Positions 43,029 to 53,092 are shown, numbered from the stretch's first letter. The stretch: DNA of 64,000 nt from Gemmatimonadota bacterium (GCA_020161135.1 JAIUOB010000004.1:248001-312000), one strand, 5' to 3'. A program made the numbers and translations. Notes: generated by a model not told the origin, from the sequence alone.

Positions 43029-44894
43029 TCAGGGCCATCCTCGCCGCCTACGGAGCCACCAATCACCGGCGAGCGCAAGGGCGAATGGCGCGATCCACCA
43101 GGGCGAGCGCATGGGGTGCCACGGTGTGCGGGGCGGGGTCGCCCGCTGGGCCGCGCGCACCGCGTCGAAGAGCCCCGCGCCGCTGTCGGAGGCGACCACG
43201 CGCCCGCCGTGCGCCGTCGCCCATGCCGCCAGCACGGCGGCCGGCTCATCGACGTCGCGATGCATCGCACCGACCAGCATGGGCACGGCCACGCGCGCGG
43301 CGCTGTTCGTCGCGACCAACTGCCACCGTCCGCTGTCGGCCGGGGCCGTGATCGCGACCTGCCAGCGTCCACCGCCGAGCGGGGTGACCCGCGGATCGGC
43401 CACCGCCGGCGCGGCCACCGCCGGCGCGGCCACCGCCGGCGCGGCCGTGCGTGGGGCAACCGGTTCCAGCGTGACGCGAAGCGCGGAGGACGCGCTGTCG
43501 CCCGTAGTCGTACCGGACAGGACCGGGTCGCGCGCTTCGATGGTGAACGTCGTGCGCTCGCCGGGACGCAGCGCCAGTGCCGCCGGCATGGCGCGCAACG
43601 GTGGCACGCGTCGCGCGGCCAGCTCGAGCACGAGCGCCGGCCAGTCCGTCGTGAACGTCGACTGCGTGGCGTCGCGAAGCCGCCAGGCATCGAACACGCC
43701 GCTCACGAGCACCTCACCCTGTCCCACCGGCGTCCGCCAGACTACCGGGTCGCCCACCATGCCGTCGGGGAGCCGCAGCCGCGCCAGCACCGTCGCGCCG
43801 GCCGGCAGCGTGCGCGGCGTGCCGATGGCCACGCCACGCCAGGCGATGGTGTCGGCCATCGGTGATGAGTCGGCCGCAGCACCGGGCGACCGGGTGCCTG
43901 CCACAAGCGCCGGCACCGCGCGTGGCGTGCTCACCCACGCGCCGTGTCCCACGAGCGCATCGAGCGGCGTCGCCGCGGGACCATCCGGCAGCACCACCAG
44001 AGCGACGCCGTCGCGTCTCACCAACTCCGCAAGCGCCGACGCCTCGGTGGCGGACAGGGCGTCGGGCGCGCCGACAAGCACCACGTCGGTCTCGGACGTC
44101 ACGGCGCGCACCGACGCGGGCGCCCCACGCGTCGCGCGCGACACGTCGCGCGAGGTCACCACGCGGCTGCGCACGGCGAGCCGCGGATCGCGTGCAAGCG
44201 CGCGCCGCACGAACGTGGCAAGCCACGACGGACGCGCATCCCACGCCAGCACCTGGACCACGCCACTGTCGACCCGCGTGACGAGGTCCACGCGCGCCGT
44301 GTCCGCGCCGTGCACCCGGAGCTGCACGCGCTGCACGCCCAGTGCGGTCGGCACGAACGTCAGCCGGTGCGGCGCTCCGTGCGCGCGCGCCGTCACGGTG
44401 TCCCGCGCGACGACGACGTCGTCCAACAGCAGCTCGGCCACGGCGCGGGTCGGCATCGCTGCCTCGAGCACGAAGTCGACCGCGGCCGCATCGAACAGCG
44501 ACGTGCGTGCGGTGAGCTGCGCCTCCCGCACACGCACCGCGCCCGCGACATGCGACGAATACACGACCACCGGTGCCCGATCGCCCGCGGCGGCGCGCAG
44601 TGTGGACGGTATCGCGTCGCCGACCACCACGACGACGTCGGCGTCATGCACCGGTCCGCGCACCACGGCAGCCCGACCACGCAGGACTCGCGCCGCGTCA
44701 TCGAGGCGGCGCGCATGGCGCGCGCTGTCGGCGGTCACGAGGGCGACCACCGGGGCGCCGCGCCGCGCACGCATGACGGCGGGATCGATGACGCCGAGCA
44801 CGGCGATGACCAGCGCCAGCGCGCGCAGCGCGTGCGCAAACCACGGCAGTGTCGCAGGGCGCGACGGCGGCGCCACGGTGGGCGTGATGCTCAC
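43029..44894 (-). CDS. Membrane protein of the MoxR/BatA cluster (vWA-like/glutamine-amidotransferase-like)
   Basis: A 621-residue protein with two helices at the N-terminus (about 12-36) and one at the C-terminus (SPWWIAPFALALAGDWWLRR). The large middle part has alternating beta/alpha with DVVVVVGDAIP, DVVLVGAPDALS and ALVVLPDG, as in class-I amidotransferase-like proteins found next to DUF58/BatA genes. Near the end a 15-bp repeat gives APAVAAPAVAAPAV. GTG start overlaps the upstream stop (GTGA). Detailed role unknown. Confidence 0.7.
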   Translation of the reverse strand: MSITPTVAPPSRPATLPWFAHALRALALVIAVLGVIDPAVMRARRGAPVVALVTADSARHARRLDDAARVLRGRAAVVRGPVHDADVVVVVGDAIPSTLRAAAGDRAPVVVYSSHVAGAVRVREAQLTARTSLFDAAAVDFVLEAAMPTRAVAELLLDDVVVARDTVTARAHGAPHRLTFVPTALGVQRVQLRVHGADTARVDLVTRVDSGVVQVLAWDARPSWLATFVRRALARDPRLAVRSRVVTSRDVSRATRGAPASVRAVTSETDVVLVGAPDALSATEASALAELVRRDGVALVVLPDGPAATPLDALVGHGAWVSTPRAVPALVAGTRSPGAAADSSPMADTIAWRGVAIGTPRTLPAGATVLARLRLPDGMVGDPVVWRTPVGQGEVLVSGVFDAWRLRDATQSTFTTDWPALVLELAARRVPPLRAMPAALALRPGERTTFTIEARDPVLSGTTTGDSASSALRVTLEPVAPRTAAPAVAAPAVAAPAVADPRVTPLGGGRWQVAITAPADSGRWQLVATNSAARVAVPMLVGAMHRDVDEPAAVLAAWATAHGGRVVASDSGAGLFDAVRAAQRATPPRTPWHPMRSPWWIAPFALALAGDWWLRRRRGWP

Positions 44895-47110
44895 GGACGA
44901 CCGCCGGTCGCGCGGCGCGACAGCTCCGCCTCGAGGGCGCGGCGCGCGCTCGCCGGTGCTGGCGCAAGCGGCGAAAGACGCTGCAACCACCCACTCAGCG
45001 CGGTCGCCACCGAGTCGACGCGCGCCGGTGCGGCCGCGTCGCGGGGTGCGCGCGCCACCTGCGCCAGCCACGCGGCGGCCTGCTGGGCGTCGCGGGCGGT
45101 CGCGTCGGCCTGCAGCAGTTGCAGCGACAGCGCACTTGCGGTCGCCGACGCGGACGCCGACGCCGACGCCGCGGGTGCGTCGGCGCGATCACGCGCGGGC
45201 GCCACCAGCGCGCGGCGCAGCGCGGGAAGCGCCGCCAGCACGTCGCGCAACTGCGGTCGCAGCGCGTCGCGGTCGGCGGCGGGCACGGCGGTGGGCGTGC
45301 GGGCGATGCTGTCGCGCGGGCCGGTGAGCCGCCGCGTGAGATCGAGCGCCTCGCGCTGCGAGAGCGCACGCATGAGGAAGCGCTGCCGCGCGAACGCTTC
45401 CTGCAGGTTGGTGAGCGCGGTCTTCTCGTGGCGCAACGCCAGCGGCAGGTTCCGCTCGGTGAGCGCGAGGGCGGCGCGGCTCATGGCACGGATGGCCGTG
45501 AGCAATGCGGCGCGTCCGCGATTGGCCATGCGGCCGGCCGAGAGGTCGGCTTCGTGCTCGGCCTCCTCCGTCTCGTCGAGTTCGTCGAGCCCCTCCTCGG
45601 AGCTCACCACGGCCTGCTCGAACTCGCCGCCCGTCATGAACACGAACTCGGCCCGCACGCGCCGCTGCTCGACGGCCAGCGCGTCGGCATCGTCGGCGAC
45701 GCGTTGCGGCGCGAGGGTGCGCTGCGACGCGATGAGCCGCTCGGTCTTGAGGATCACCATCTGCTGACTGACGGCGTAGCGGTCCTCGTCGGGATCGGTG
45801 GAGAAGCCGAGCGCCGCCACGCCGCCGGACTGCGCGCGCTCGACGAGCAGGGCGTCGGATTCGGCCCACGGTGCGCCCGCGCGCGCGTCGCGGGCCCGCG
45901 CGCGGTAGACGACGACATCCCCCGGCTCCTTGAGGAGCGAGTCGAGCGGCACCGTGGTGGTCGCGCGCCACCCGGTGGCGCTGTCGCGCCGGACGGCGAC
46001 GGCGAGCACCTGCTCCGCGAAGGTGAATCGTTCACCGGCGCCGGCCACGCGGGTCAAGTGCAGCTCGAGCTGGGCGAGACCCAGGTCGTCGGTTGCCTCG
46101 AGGCGCACGGGGAGCTGCCGCGAGGTGTCGGTGACGACCAGGTCGCGGGTCGGGGCTACGATGCGCACCACGGGCAGGCGATCCCGCGTGACACCGATGC
46201 CGATGACCTGCGCGACCCCGCTGCGCCCAGCGCGCCAGGGCGTCACCGCCACGACGCCGTCGTCGCGCGCGGTCAGACGCCAGCGAAACGCGCCGCCCTC
46301 GGTGCGCCGCAGCGTGGTATCGCGCCCGCCGTGCCCCACCACGACCGAGTCGGCTGCGGCGTCGACGGCGAGCTCGATCGCGCTGCCTTCCAGGGCGTCG
46401 ACGCGCAGGGGATCGCGCAGCTGGAAGGGCGCGCGCGCCGTGTATGCCGGCGGCTGCACGCGCACGTCGAGCCGATCGATGCGCACCGTGCTGGTGAGCG
46501 CCGCGACCGTGCGGGCCACCGCGCGCCGCGCGCCGGCGCCATGGCTGCGCGCTGTGAGCACGCCCACCAACACCGCCGCGGCGATCGTGGCCGCCGCAAC
46601 CTGTCGCACGCGGCTGAGCGGAACCACCGCGTCCACGGAAATGGTGGCCGCCAGCGCGTCGGCATGTGCCGCCACGAAGGCGTCCACGGCGGTCGGGTGC
46701 ACCGCGGTCGCGTGCACCGCGGTCGCGTCGCGCTCACGCGAAGACGCACGCTCCCACGCGGTGAACAGCAGGTTGCGACTGGCGGGCACCTGCTGCTCGA
46801 GCGTGGTGGCCACGCGCGACGCTGGCGCGTTGCCCATCCACGCGCCCAATGCCGCACCCAGACCCACCGCCGCGAGGGCGGCGAGGAGCGCCGTAGTGAA
46901 GCCGGTAGTGAACCCAGCGGAGAGCGTCGTCGCTGCCTGCGAGGTCGCAAACGGCGGGGCGGCATACCACTGCACCGCGAAGAGGACCACCGCGATGATC
47001 GCACCGGCGCTCGCGCCCATCCACGCGCCGCGCTGCACGAGGCGTGCGCGCACGGCGGCCATGAGTCGGGCAAGCGCGAGCGCGTTCGCTCCAGCGGCGC
47101 TGCGGCTCAT
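44891..47110 (-). CDS. DUF4175-like membrane protein
   Basis: A 739-residue protein with three N-terminal helices (about 35-55, 72-95, 165-185) and a long outer segment with Ig-like strands (about 210-400), then a helical Glu/Arg-rich tail (LVSSQ-like EGLDELDETEEAEHEA). This layout is that of DUF4175 proteins in BatA/DUF58 clusters. The ATG at 47110 overlaps the BatA-like stop (ATGA). Near the end a run of Ala-Ser repeats comes from a short GACGCC repeat. It likely forms a membrane complex with its neighbours. Confidence 0.72.
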   Translation of the reverse strand: MSRSAAGANALALARLMAAVRARLVQRGAWMGASAGAIIAVVLFAVQWYAAPPFATSQAATTLSAGFTTGFTTALLAALAAVGLGAALGAWMGNAPASRVATTLEQQVPASRNLLFTAWERASSRERDATAVHATAVHPTAVDAFVAAHADALAATISVDAVVPLSRVRQVAAATIAAAVLVGVLTARSHGAGARRAVARTVAALTSTVRIDRLDVRVQPPAYTARAPFQLRDPLRVDALEGSAIELAVDAAADSVVVGHGGRDTTLRRTEGGAFRWRLTARDDGVVAVTPWRAGRSGVAQVIGIGVTRDRLPVVRIVAPTRDLVVTDTSRQLPVRLEATDDLGLAQLELHLTRVAGAGERFTFAEQVLAVAVRRDSATGWRATTTVPLDSLLKEPGDVVVYRARARDARAGAPWAESDALLVERAQSGGVAALGFSTDPDEDRYAVSQQMVILKTERLIASQRTLAPQRVADDADALAVEQRRVRAEFVFMTGGEFEQAVVSSEEGLDELDETEEAEHEADLSAGRMANRGRAALLTAIRAMSRAALALTERNLPLALRHEKTALTNLQEAFARQRFLMRALSQREALDLTRRLTGPRDSIARTPTAVPAADRDALRPQLRDVLAALPALRRALVAPARDRADAPAASASASASATASALSLQLLQADATARDAQQAAAWLAQVARAPRDAAAPARVDSVATALSGWLQRLSPLAPAPASARRALEAELSRRATGGRP

Positions 47111-48399
47111 GCAACACGCTCCGGCGCAGATGCAGCGGGGCGACGGCGCATCCATGTCTCGACGCCCAGCAGCAGCAGCACCAGCAGCCAACCGTAGCGC
47201 GCCCAGGTGGCGCCACGATGCACGTCGGGCACGGCCACCGCGGCGCCGATGGGCGCACCAGCGGGCATGGCGGCCAGCCGCGTCAACACGTTCGTCGCTT
47301 CAGGCGCGGTGGCCTCCCGCGCGCGCAACGCATCCTGCGTCTCAGCAATGGCGCGCAGCAGCGCGAGTGCCGCGGTAGCCGCGGCGGGCGCACTGGCCAC
47401 CGATGCCGACGGTCCCACGCGCGGCGCCGGCACCTGCAGGTGGAACCAGGGCTGTGCGCGTTCTCCTGCCCCACGCACATGGAACGAGAGGATCGCGTGA
47501 CCGCGTGCGTCGGCGCGCAGCAGCACACCGGGCCCCGTCGCGCGCCCCCCTGCACCCGCGGCCGTGGCAGCGGCCGTCGTATCGGCCGTCATGGTCGACA
47601 GCACATCGCGCAGCGCGGCGTCGCCCGCCACGCGGCGCGCCAGTTCCAGCGCGGACGCGGCGTCGGTGCCCGTGGCCAGCGTATCGCCGGCGGCAGACGA
47701 CGGCGCCCAGGCGCTGACCACGGCGCGATCCTGCGCCGATACCCCTCGTACCTCGCGGACCGTGCGCACCACCACACCGGTGCGCGCCGCCACCGCCATC
47801 ACGACCCGTACCGTCGTCTCTCCGTCGAGCGTCGTGACCCACGCGATGGTGTCGGCCACCGGCCGCGTGGGCGCCACCTCGCGCATCGGCTCGAACGACA
47901 GCGCGACGTCGCGTGGCAGCGCCGCGATACGCGCCGAGTCGAGCACACCGCGTGGGACCGGACCGCGCACCACCACGCGGCGCGGCGCCGGCTGTGTGCG
48001 CAGCCACCCGATGGCGCCGTCGAGCAGCACATCGGGAGCGCCGCGCATCACCCGCACCGCGTCCATCGCGCCGGTCTGATCCGGCGGCGACCACACGGTG
48101 TCGACGCCCGTGGCGGCAGCGGGCACGAGCAGCGCGGTCGCACCGGTCGGCGAGGCAGCGTCGTCGCGCGCGGGCTGCGCCAGGGCCACGACGGCCATGG
48201 CGAGCGTCGCGACGCGTACGAGCAGTAGTGGGATGTCGCTCAGGCGCGTCCGGCGCGTCGCCGTGAGCGTCGCCGTCGCCAGGAAGCGCAACGAGGGAAA
48301 CGCCAACGCGCGCGCCGGGCGTCGGCTGAGCAGGTGCACCAGCACCGGCAGCGCCAGCACGACGAGCCCGGCAAAGGCGAGCGGCGCGCGCCACGTCAT
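47107..48399 (-). CDS. BatA-like membrane protein
   Basis: A 430-residue protein opening with the BatA N-terminal domain: PLAFAGLVVLALPVLVHLLS, RPARALAFPSLRFL and RTRLSDIPLLLVRVATL, with two membrane helices. The outer part is beta-rich and Ala-rich, and a C-terminal helix (WARYGWLLVLLLLGVETWM) anchors the end. No complete DxSxS metal site is visible, unlike classical BatA/BatB vWA proteins. It starts 12 nt after the DUF58 gene. Probably part of a membrane complex remodelled by MoxR. Confidence 0.8.
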   Translation of the reverse strand: MTWRAPLAFAGLVVLALPVLVHLLSRRPARALAFPSLRFLATATLTATRRTRLSDIPLLLVRVATLAMAVVALAQPARDDAASPTGATALLVPAAATGVDTVWSPPDQTGAMDAVRVMRGAPDVLLDGAIGWLRTQPAPRRVVVRGPVPRGVLDSARIAALPRDVALSFEPMREVAPTRPVADTIAWVTTLDGETTVRVVMAVAARTGVVVRTVREVRGVSAQDRAVVSAWAPSSAAGDTLATGTDAASALELARRVAGDAALRDVLSTMTADTTAAATAAGAGGRATGPGVLLRADARGHAILSFHVRGAGERAQPWFHLQVPAPRVGPSASVASAPAAATAALALLRAIAETQDALRAREATAPEATNVLTRLAAMPAGAPIGAAVAVPDVHRGATWARYGWLLVLLLLGVETWMRRRPAASAPERVA

Positions 48400-48411
48400 G
48401 CGACGCGCCGA

Positions 48412-49353
48412 TCAGTCATGCACCGTCGCCTGCAGGGCGGCCTGCGCGCCCATCGCCCGGCGCACGAGATAGTCGCGCAACGCGTGCTCGACCGGCACCG
48501 CCGTGTCGAAGCAGGCATAGTCCATGCCCTCGTGCAGCGCTGCGGCCTGCGTTCCGTCGAGGAACGCGGCCATGGCGCGCCGATAGCCCTCGCGCACCAC
48601 GTCCGGCTCGACCAGCCGACGCGCACCGGTCTCGAGCTCTTCCACCTCGAGGGCCTCGCGATAGGGTAGCGTGCGCTCCGCACCGGCCACGACCTGCAGC
48701 ATGGCCACGTCGTGCCCGCGCTGCACCACGTGGCGCAGCTCCCGTCGCGTGCCGTCCTCGTCGTCGTAGAAGTCGGAGAGCACCATGAGCAACCCGCGTC
48801 GCGCCAGCAGCTCCGCCGCGCGGCCGATGACCGTCGCCGGCTGCCACGCGCCCGACGGACGCAGGCGGTCGAGCGTGGCCAGCAGGGCGCGCAGGTGCAC
48901 GCGGCCGCTGCGCGCCGGCAGGTACACCATCTCCCCGTCGGTCATCGTCATGAGCCCGACCGCGTTCCCCTGCTCGCTCGCGAGGTACGCCAACGCTGCG
49001 GCCACGACCACGGCATAGCGGAACTTCGAGACGGGCCCATCGCCCCGGCGCATCGTGGCCACATCCTCGGCCGGGAACGCCATCGACGCGCTCGTGTCGA
49101 GCACCAGCATCACCGCGACATTCGTCGTCTCGCGAAACTGCCGGGTGTAGAGCCGATTGGTGCGGGCGTACAGCTTCCAGTCGAGATACTTGAGGTCGTC
49201 GCCCGCGCGATACGGCCGGTGCTGATGGAACTCCGCACCATAGCCATGAAACGGGCTGCGATGCCCGCCCACGCGCAGCCCCTCGACGAGCACGCGCGCC
49301 GCCAGCTCCAGGTCATCGATGGCGGTGACGACCGCCGGCGACAGCACGTCCAC
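48412..49353 (-). CDS. DUF58 domain protein
   Basis: A 313-residue cytoplasmic protein with the DUF58 signature HRPYRAGDDLKYLDWKLYAR and TRQFRETTNVAVMLVLDTS. The DTSAS segment is an intact MIDAS-type metal site and a vWA-like fold follows. In MoxR operons DUF58 proteins are presumed partners of the AAA+ protein. The ATG lies 9 nt after the moxR stop. Second or third gene of the operon. Confidence 0.93.
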   Translation of the reverse strand: MDVLSPAVVTAIDDLELAARVLVEGLRVGGHRSPFHGYGAEFHQHRPYRAGDDLKYLDWKLYARTNRLYTRQFRETTNVAVMLVLDTSASMAFPAEDVATMRRGDGPVSKFRYAVVVAAALAYLASEQGNAVGLMTMTDGEMVYLPARSGRVHLRALLATLDRLRPSGAWQPATVIGRAAELLARRGLLMVLSDFYDDEDGTRRELRHVVQRGHDVAMLQVVAGAERTLPYREALEVEELETGARRLVEPDVVREGYRRAMAAFLDGTQAAALHEGMDYACFDTAVPVEHALRDYLVRRAMGAQAALQATVHD

Positions 49354-49362
49354 GCGCGCGTG

Positions 49363-50370
49363 TTACGCCCGCACCGCGTCGAGCAGCAGCCCGATGACCC
49401 GGTCGGCGCTCACACCCTCGGCTTCGGCGCGGAAGTTCACCAGCAGGCGATGGCGCAGCACCGGCAACGCCACCGCGGCCACATCGGCCGGCGACGGCAC
49501 GGTGCGTCCGTCGAGCAGCGCGGCGGCCTTGGCACCGAGCAGCAGCGCCTGTCCTGCGCGCGGACCCGCCCCCCACCGCACCCACTGCTTCACGGTGGCC
49601 GGGCATGTCGCGTCGTCCGGCCGCGTCGCGCGCACGAGGCGCAGCGCGAAGTCCACCACATTGCTCGCCGCCGGCAACGCGCGCACGAGATGGCGCGCGG
49701 CCTCGAGCTCCGCGCCCGTCGCCACGGCCTGGACCTGCGGCGCCGCGCCCTGCGTCGTGTCGGCCAGGATGCGCCGCTCGTCGTCGACATCGGGATAGTC
49801 GATGACCACGTTGAACATGAAGCGATCGAGCTGCGCCTCCGGGAGCGGATGCGTGCCTTCCTGCTCGATGGGGTTCTCGGTGGCGAGCACGAACAGCGGC
49901 CGCTCGAGCGGATAGCGCACGCCGCCCACCGTGACCTGGTACTCCTGCATCGCCTCGAGCAGCGCGCTCTGCGTGCGCGGCGGTGTGCGGTTGATCTCGT
50001 CGGCCAGGATGATGTTCGCGAACACCGGCCCGCGGATGAAGCGCACCTGCCGACGCCCCGTGCTCGTATCCTCCTCGATCACTTCCGTGCCGAGGATGTC
50101 GGACGGCATGAGGTCGGGAGTGAACTGGATGCGGCGGAACTCGAGGTGCACCGCGTCGGCCAGCGTCTTGATGAGGAGCGTCTTGGCCAGTCCCGGCACA
50201 CCGCGCAGCAGGCAATGACCGCCGGCGAGCAGGCACATGAGCACCTCGCGACGCACCTGCCGTTGCCCGATGATCACACGACCGATCTCGGCGTCGAGCT
50301 TCGTCGCGAGCGCCGCCGCGGCCTCGAACTGCGCGGCCGTGGGCGACGACGTGCCGGCCGGTGTGGTCAT
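49363..50370 (-). CDS. MoxR-family AAA+ ATPase
   Basis: A 335-residue ATPase. Walker A GVPGLAKTLLIKTL, Walker B IILADEINRTPP, sensor FVLATENPIEQEGTHPLPEA and DRFMFNVVIDYP are all intact. MoxR proteins act as chaperones that insert metals or change conformation of vWA-domain partners; DUF58 and BatA-like partners follow. The ATG overlaps the stop of the aminopropyltransferase-like gene (ATGA), which fixes the start and links the two functions. Confidence 0.95.
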   Translation of the reverse strand: MTTPAGTSSPTAAQFEAAAALATKLDAEIGRVIIGQRQVRREVLMCLLAGGHCLLRGVPGLAKTLLIKTLADAVHLEFRRIQFTPDLMPSDILGTEVIEEDTSTGRRQVRFIRGPVFANIILADEINRTPPRTQSALLEAMQEYQVTVGGVRYPLERPLFVLATENPIEQEGTHPLPEAQLDRFMFNVVIDYPDVDDERRILADTTQGAAPQVQAVATGAELEAARHLVRALPAASNVVDFALRLVRATRPDDATCPATVKQWVRWGAGPRAGQALLLGAKAAALLDGRTVPSPADVAAVALPVLRHRLLVNFRAEAEGVSADRVIGLLLDAVRA

Positions 50371-52859
50371 CGCATCACTCCCATCGACTCGGCCAACCGC
50401 TGCTGCCACGCGTCGCTCGCCACGAACAGCCCCTCGGGGAAGCGTCGGAAGCGGAAGATCTCCTCGGCGATGGAGGCGTTGGTGTACGAGTTGAGGCCGA
50501 GCGCGGCCAGATACTGGAGGCGCAGGCTGCGGTCGGTGTTGATCTCGGCCCCCTGCAGGTAGGGCTGCAGGTCCTTCGCACTGCCGGCGTAGGTCGAGAA
50601 GAGGTCGAGCGACGACGAGAAGTTGGACTCCATGAGCGAGCTGGCCACCTTCTCGAAGCCGGTCTGCGCACGCGTCTCGATGGCGCCGATGTCGATGCGC
50701 TGCGCGTCGTTCGTGCCCAGCAGCACGAGATCGTAGCCGCCGCCGGCCAGGTTGTTGGCCCACACGGTGCCATTGGGGAACACCTCGAAGAAGGTCGCCA
50801 GCTCGCTCTTGACCGCCTCGGGTGTGCTCTCGTACAGCGGCACCCACTGCGTGACCACGCCACCCGGCTTGAGCAGCTTCTTCACCGCCTCGAAGTACTC
50901 GCGTGTGTACAGCGTGGCCGCGCCCTTCACCCACGGGTTGATCGGGTCCGACGTGATGATGTCGAACTGCTCGTTGGCGGTGAGCACGAAGCTGCGCGCA
51001 TCGTCGAAGTAGATCTGCGTGCGCGGGTCGTTCGCGACGTTGTTGTTCTCCTTCGTGAACCACGTCGACACGACCTTGGGCACGAGCGGCTCGAGCTCGC
51101 AGATGACCAGGCGCTTGACCGTCGGATACGGCAGGAAGCTGCCCGCCGTCACGCCCGCGCCGAAGCCCACCACCAGCACCGACTGCGGGTTGGGGTGCAC
51201 CAGCGCCGGGATGTGCGCGAGCATCTTCTGCAGGCGCATGTCCTGCATGAGGCTCGAGGCCTCCACCTTGCCGCTCACGTGGAACTGGATGGCGTCGTTG
51301 CTGAGCAACCGGGTCACGGCCACCGAGCTGTTCATCCCCTCGCCCACGTACAGCATTTCCGTCTTGCCCAGCCACGTGACGGCCCAGCGTCCGTGCGCGA
51401 CCAGCGCGCCGGGCAAATTGGGGATGGTCGCGATGAGCACACCGGCCAGCAGCGGTGCGGCAGCGATACCGACCGGCAGCGCGCGCCGGCCGGCTGCGGT
51501 GTCAGGGGCGCCCTTCGCCGCCTTCCCCGCGTGCGCTGCCGGCTCTGCGTGCATGGTGTTGAACGCGAGGTAGGCCAGCACCGACGCGAGCGCGGCGAGG
51601 CCGATGAGCAGCTGTTGCGTGCGATAGGTGCCGAGCATCGGCACGAACACGAGGCTGCACAGCGTGGCGCCAAGGATCGCGCCCACGGTGTTCGCGGCGT
51701 ACACCCGGCCGACGAGACGCGACGTGTCCTCCCCGGGCACCGCGAGCGCAGCCAGCGCCAGCGGGAAGCTCGCGCCCCACAGCAACGCACTCGGCAGCAC
51801 CACCACCGCGCAGCGGAACAGGTCGAACTGCAGGTTGATCCACGCGCTGGGTGCGAGGCTCGGGTTGACCGGCCAGTTGGGCAGCGCGACGTAGATGACC
51901 GTCGCGGCCCACGCGATGCCGAGCGTGAGCAACAGTTGGGCCCGCGCCAGCGCACGGCCCGGTGTGCCGCTGCGCGCGAGGGCCGCACCACTCGCGCTGC
52001 CCACGCCGAGCCCCGCGAGGATGACCGCGAGGATCATCGAGAAGGTGTACGTGCTGGCGCCGAAGGTGAGCGACAGCAGGCGCGTCCACACCACCTCGGC
52101 CGCGAGGGCGCAGCCGCCACTCAGCGCGGCGGTGATGTACACGAGACGCGCACCCGGTCGCACCGTCGCGGCGGTCGCGCCCGCGGCCGTGGTGGGCGTG
52201 CCGGGCGTGGACGGCGTGCGGGCGGCGATCACGAGCGCGAGCAGCGCCACGATCACGTTGCAGGTGGCGGCCACGAACGTGGCCACCGTGGCGTCGTGCA
52301 GACGCAGCAGCCAGAAGCCGGCCAGGACGCTGCCCACCACGGCGCCCGCCGTGTTGCCGCCGTAGAAGTAGCCGAGCCACGCGATCCCGCGCGGCGAACT
52401 CTCGACCCACCGCGCGATGGCCGGCAGGGTCGCGCCCATGAGGATGGTCGGCGGCAGCAGGCAGAGCCCCGTGACCACCGCGCGAAGCGCGAGCGACAGG
52501 GCGCCGTGCCCGACCGCTGGTGAGTACAGCTTGCCCACGACCGGGATCAGGGCGAGTTCGAGCAGGCCGATGACGCCGATCGCGATCTCCAGCACGGCGT
52601 AGTTGCGGAGCGGATGCCCCGTGAGCCCGAAGCGCGCGGCGACGCGCGGCCATCCGAGGCTGCCGAGGCACATGCCGCCCATGAACGTGGCCAGCAGCAC
52701 GCCCAGCGAGATCGCGGACGAGCCGATGACCAGCTCCAGCAACTGGAACCACACCACTTCGTAGATGAGGGCACTCGCGCCGCTGCCGACGAACAGGACG
52801 AGGAGGAACGGGAGCGCCGGGCGGATGCGCCGATCGAACTCCGAAGCGGGTGCGGTCAT
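50367..52859 (-). CDS. Fused MFS-like / spermidine synthase-like protein
   Basis: An 830-residue protein. The N-terminal two thirds (about 15-480) carry some 12-14 membrane helices (for example FLLVLFVGSGASALIYEVVW), the rest is a polyamine aminopropyltransferase-like methyltransferase-fold domain: VLVVGFGAGVTAGSFL, LVICELEPLVPKVV, YFDDARSFVL and FDIITSDPINPWVKG. The acidic DDAR and DxxxP positions suggest a bound nucleotide. Membrane-fused spermidine synthase homologues have uncertain substrates. It is the first gene of the eight-gene operon. Confidence 0.88.
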   Translation of the reverse strand: MTAPASEFDRRIRPALPFLLVLFVGSGASALIYEVVWFQLLELVIGSSAISLGVLLATFMGGMCLGSLGWPRVAARFGLTGHPLRNYAVLEIAIGVIGLLELALIPVVGKLYSPAVGHGALSLALRAVVTGLCLLPPTILMGATLPAIARWVESSPRGIAWLGYFYGGNTAGAVVGSVLAGFWLLRLHDATVATFVAATCNVIVALLALVIAARTPSTPGTPTTAAGATAATVRPGARLVYITAALSGGCALAAEVVWTRLLSLTFGASTYTFSMILAVILAGLGVGSASGAALARSGTPGRALARAQLLLTLGIAWAATVIYVALPNWPVNPSLAPSAWINLQFDLFRCAVVVLPSALLWGASFPLALAALAVPGEDTSRLVGRVYAANTVGAILGATLCSLVFVPMLGTYRTQQLLIGLAALASVLAYLAFNTMHAEPAAHAGKAAKGAPDTAAGRRALPVGIAAAPLLAGVLIATIPNLPGALVAHGRWAVTWLGKTEMLYVGEGMNSSVAVTRLLSNDAIQFHVSGKVEASSLMQDMRLQKMLAHIPALVHPNPQSVLVVGFGAGVTAGSFLPYPTVKRLVICELEPLVPKVVSTWFTKENNNVANDPRTQIYFDDARSFVLTANEQFDIITSDPINPWVKGAATLYTREYFEAVKKLLKPGGVVTQWVPLYESTPEAVKSELATFFEVFPNGTVWANNLAGGGYDLVLLGTNDAQRIDIGAIETRAQTGFEKVASSLMESNFSSSLDLFSTYAGSAKDLQPYLQGAEINTDRSLRLQYLAALGLNSYTNASIAEEIFRFRRFPEGLFVASDAWQQRLAESMGVMR

Positions 52860-52998
52860 GCGGAGGGAATGGAGGGACGTCAGGGCGGGGTGGTGCGACT
52901 CGCCGAACGCCTACGGGCGAGGCGGGGCGGGCGTTCGGGACGCGGGATCGGGGCCCGCCCGCATCCCGCACGATCAACCCGCGCGCGAGGTCCGGCTA

Positions 52999-53064
52999 GG
53001 GTGGCCTGCGCTGGGTCGCCTGCGCCGGGTGGTCTGCGCGGGGTGGCCTGCGCGGGGTGGCAGG
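52999..53064 (+). repeat. 14-bp degenerate tandem repeat before the plug-like gene
   Basis: Four units of about GGGTGGCCTGCGCG (52999-53054) and a partial fifth (53055-53064) differ by one to three bases from each other. They end 22 nt before the -10-like TACCAT of the downstream gene, in the place of an upstream activator or -35 region. Confidence 0.75.
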
Positions 53065-53086
53065 CGACGGTGCGGCGGCCGGTCGC

Positions 53087-53092
53087 TACCAT
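53087..53092 (+). promoter_or_regulatory. -10-like TACCAT near the start of the carboxypeptidase-regulatory gene
   Basis: TACCAT ends 9 nt before ATG 53102, giving a leader of at most a few bases. It resembles the CTACCAC before the small gene at 10493. Confidence 0.35.

Noticed and set aside
43029..43038. ATG 43038 as start of the TldE-like gene
   Set aside because: It would overlap the upstream gene and add 19 residues not expected in the family; ATG 42981 begins with the conserved N-terminus.
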